A program made the translations under genes and the position numbers. DNA of 5,328 nucleotides from an uncultured Lachnospiraceae bacterium (lineage in GTDB: Bacteria > Bacillota > Clostridia > Lachnospirales > Lachnospiraceae): the NCBI GenBank assembly GCA_905236615.1, contig CAJORC010000396.1:1-5328 (forward strand), written 5' to 3'. Under the pieces are notes generated by a model that was given only the letters and a program-made list of their open reading frames with translations, searched no databases and was not told the origin of the DNA. Each line of letters begins with the position of its first letter. Positions within the stretch are counted from its first letter, which is position 1. Shown in pieces: positions 4,444 to 5,328 of the stretch.

Positions 4444-5328
4444 ATGGAATATAAAGCACTTAAAGACATTGCAAAAATTACAATGGGGCAGTCACCAGAC
4501 TCATCAAGTTACAATGAAGAAGGTGATGGATTACCATTCTTTCAAGGCAATGCAGATTTTGGAGAATTATATCCTAACGAAAGAGTATGGTGCAATGAAC
4601 CTAAAAAAATCGCAGAGCCTGGAGATATATTGATTTCAGTAAGAGCGCCTATAGGAGCTTTAAATTATGCAAAAGATAGGTGTTGCATTGGCAGAGGATT
4701 GGCAGCAATTACTATTGAGGATACTGCCGAAAGAAACTATGTTTTTCATTTGCTGAAGGCCAGAAATACAGACCTGAATAATCAAGGAACAGGAAGCACA
4801 TTTAAAGCTATTGGTAAAGTAGTATTAGAAGAATTACAAGTTCCTCAGATATCTTCAGTGGAGCAGCAGAAGTGTATGGATATGATGGATCTTTTGGAAT
4901 CCGTTATACGTGAGAGAAAGAAACAGTTAGAGTCATTTGACAACCTCATCAAAGCCCGATTTGTCGAGCTCTTTGAAAATGACAAGTACCCTGTCGAAAA
5001 GCTTGGAGAGTTGTGTTCCAAGATTACAGATGGTACGCATAAAACCCCGAATTATTTAGAAACAGGTATAACATTCATTTCTGCCAAAAATATAATTAAT
5101 GGTGAGCTGGATTTTTCAGATGTGAAATATATTTCTGAGGAAGAATATCGAGAAATACAGAAAAGATGCCAGACGGAAAAATTCGACATTCTCCTTTCAA
5201 AGAGTGGATCACTTGGTTCGGCTGCTATTGTCAGAACGGCTGAAAAGCTTGGACTATTCGAAAGCTTGGCAGTTTTAAAATATGATAGGACAAGAATTGT
5301 TCCAGAATTTCTTTGCGAGCAGTTAAGA
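4444..5328 (+). CDS. hsdS: Type I restriction-modification system specificity subunit HsdS, 3' partial
   Basis: The frame is open for 295 codons from the ATG at 4444 to the right edge. HsdS gives the type I complex its DNA target through two target recognition domains (TRDs) joined by conserved helices. TRD1 spans about residues 1-135: LKDIAKITMGQSPDSSSY, LPFFQGNADFGELYP, GDILISVRAPIG at 60-71, then GTGSTFKAIGKVVLEELQVP at 115-134. The central conserved region is EQQKCMDMMDLLESVIRERK and its continuation to ARFVELF (140-177), a long coiled-coil-forming helix that docks with HsdM. TRD2 begins at YPVEKLGELCSKITDGTHKT (182-201) and includes FISAKNI and DILLSKSGSLG at 248-258, the counterpart of the TRD1 motif. 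About 100-130 residues are probably missing beyond the edge. AGGG at 4433-4436 lies 7 bases before the ATG. The DNA target cannot be read from the sequence. No clear promoter is seen directly upstream. Confidence 0.95.
   Translation, partial: MEYKALKDIAKITMGQSPDSSSYNEEGDGLPFFQGNADFGELYPNERVWCNEPKKIAEPGDILISVRAPIGALNYAKDRCCIGRGLAAITIEDTAERNYVFHLLKARNTDLNNQGTGSTFKAIGKVVLEELQVPQISSVEQQKCMDMMDLLESVIRERKKQLESFDNLIKARFVELFENDKYPVEKLGELCSKITDGTHKTPNYLETGITFISAKNIINGELDFSDVKYISEEEYREIQKRCQTEKFDILLSKSGSLGSAAIVRTAEKLGLFESLAVLKYDRTRIVPEFLCEQLR

Noticed and set aside
4444..5328. Inverted repeats for HsdS phase variation
   Set aside because: Type I specificity genes of this group often recombine with silent cassettes at the 'ARFVELF' region, but no second hsdS copy or recombinase gene lies in the window, so there is nothing to support it here.
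1..5328. CRISPR arrays, tRNA or rRNA genes, replication origin, complete insertion sequences
   Set aside because: I looked for regularly spaced repeats, tRNA-like cloverleafs, transposase motifs and long flanking repeats and found none.

Overview
The window is AT-rich bacterial DNA that looks like a Bacillota, probably Lachnospiraceae (Butyrivibrio / Roseburia / Eubacterium relatives). The grounds are the extended -10 promoters (TGnTATAAT type), strong GGAGG-type ribosome binding sites, and two genes whose families I recognise as clostridial and Lachnospiraceae-centred: a DUF4317-like protein and a Lys/Ala/Thr-rich DUF6465-like protein. The genus cannot be fixed from this sequence.

Layout. 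(1) 1-103: the last 33 codons of a MalG-type sugar ABC permease. It converges, across a 15-bp perfect terminator hairpin (126-160), on (2) a minus-strand HD-domain phosphohydrolase (658-197). (3) A short divergent promoter region (about 659-789) serves the HD gene and a plus-strand DUF4317-like gene (790-1431), which lacks the C-terminal half expected of that family. (4) 1432-1787 has no convincing intact gene. It holds two overlapping open stretches that look like decayed coding sequence, followed by the promoter of (5) the DUF6465-like gene (1788-2297), which ends in a strong terminator (2327-2365). (6) From 2400 to the right edge is a type I restriction-modification locus: hsdM (2500-3960), then hsdS (4444 to beyond the edge). 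No hsdR lies inside the window.

The most interesting part is the 483-bp gap between hsdM and hsdS. On the minus strand it encodes a 33-residue single-span membrane peptide with a GGAGG ribosome binding site. Its promoter is perfect consensus (TTGACA, 17 bp, TATAAT), and its 5' leader is long and structured. Converging on it from the plus strand is a second near-consensus promoter (TTGACG, 17 bp, TAAGAT, extended -10). This should make a roughly 92-nt RNA that ends at an intrinsic terminator whose stem includes the peptide's stop codon. The layout is that of a type I toxin-antitoxin module with 3'-overlapping convergent RNAs (compare txpA/RatA and bsrG/SR4). Pairing the peptide mRNA's 5' leader with its own 3' end would give fold-back inhibition as in hok. 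A toxin-like element between hsdM and hsdS recalls prrC inside the EcoprrI hsd locus and symE/symR beside E. coli hsd. A role as guard or addiction element for the restriction system is inference.

How the genes may work together: HsdM and HsdS form the sequence-specific adenine methyltransferase, and with HsdR (presumably outside the window) the restriction enzyme. A near-perfect 20-bp palindrome just after the predicted hsdM transcription start could be an operator. The small-RNA terminator lies on the hsdM-to-hsdS transcription path, so it may also lower HsdS relative to HsdM.
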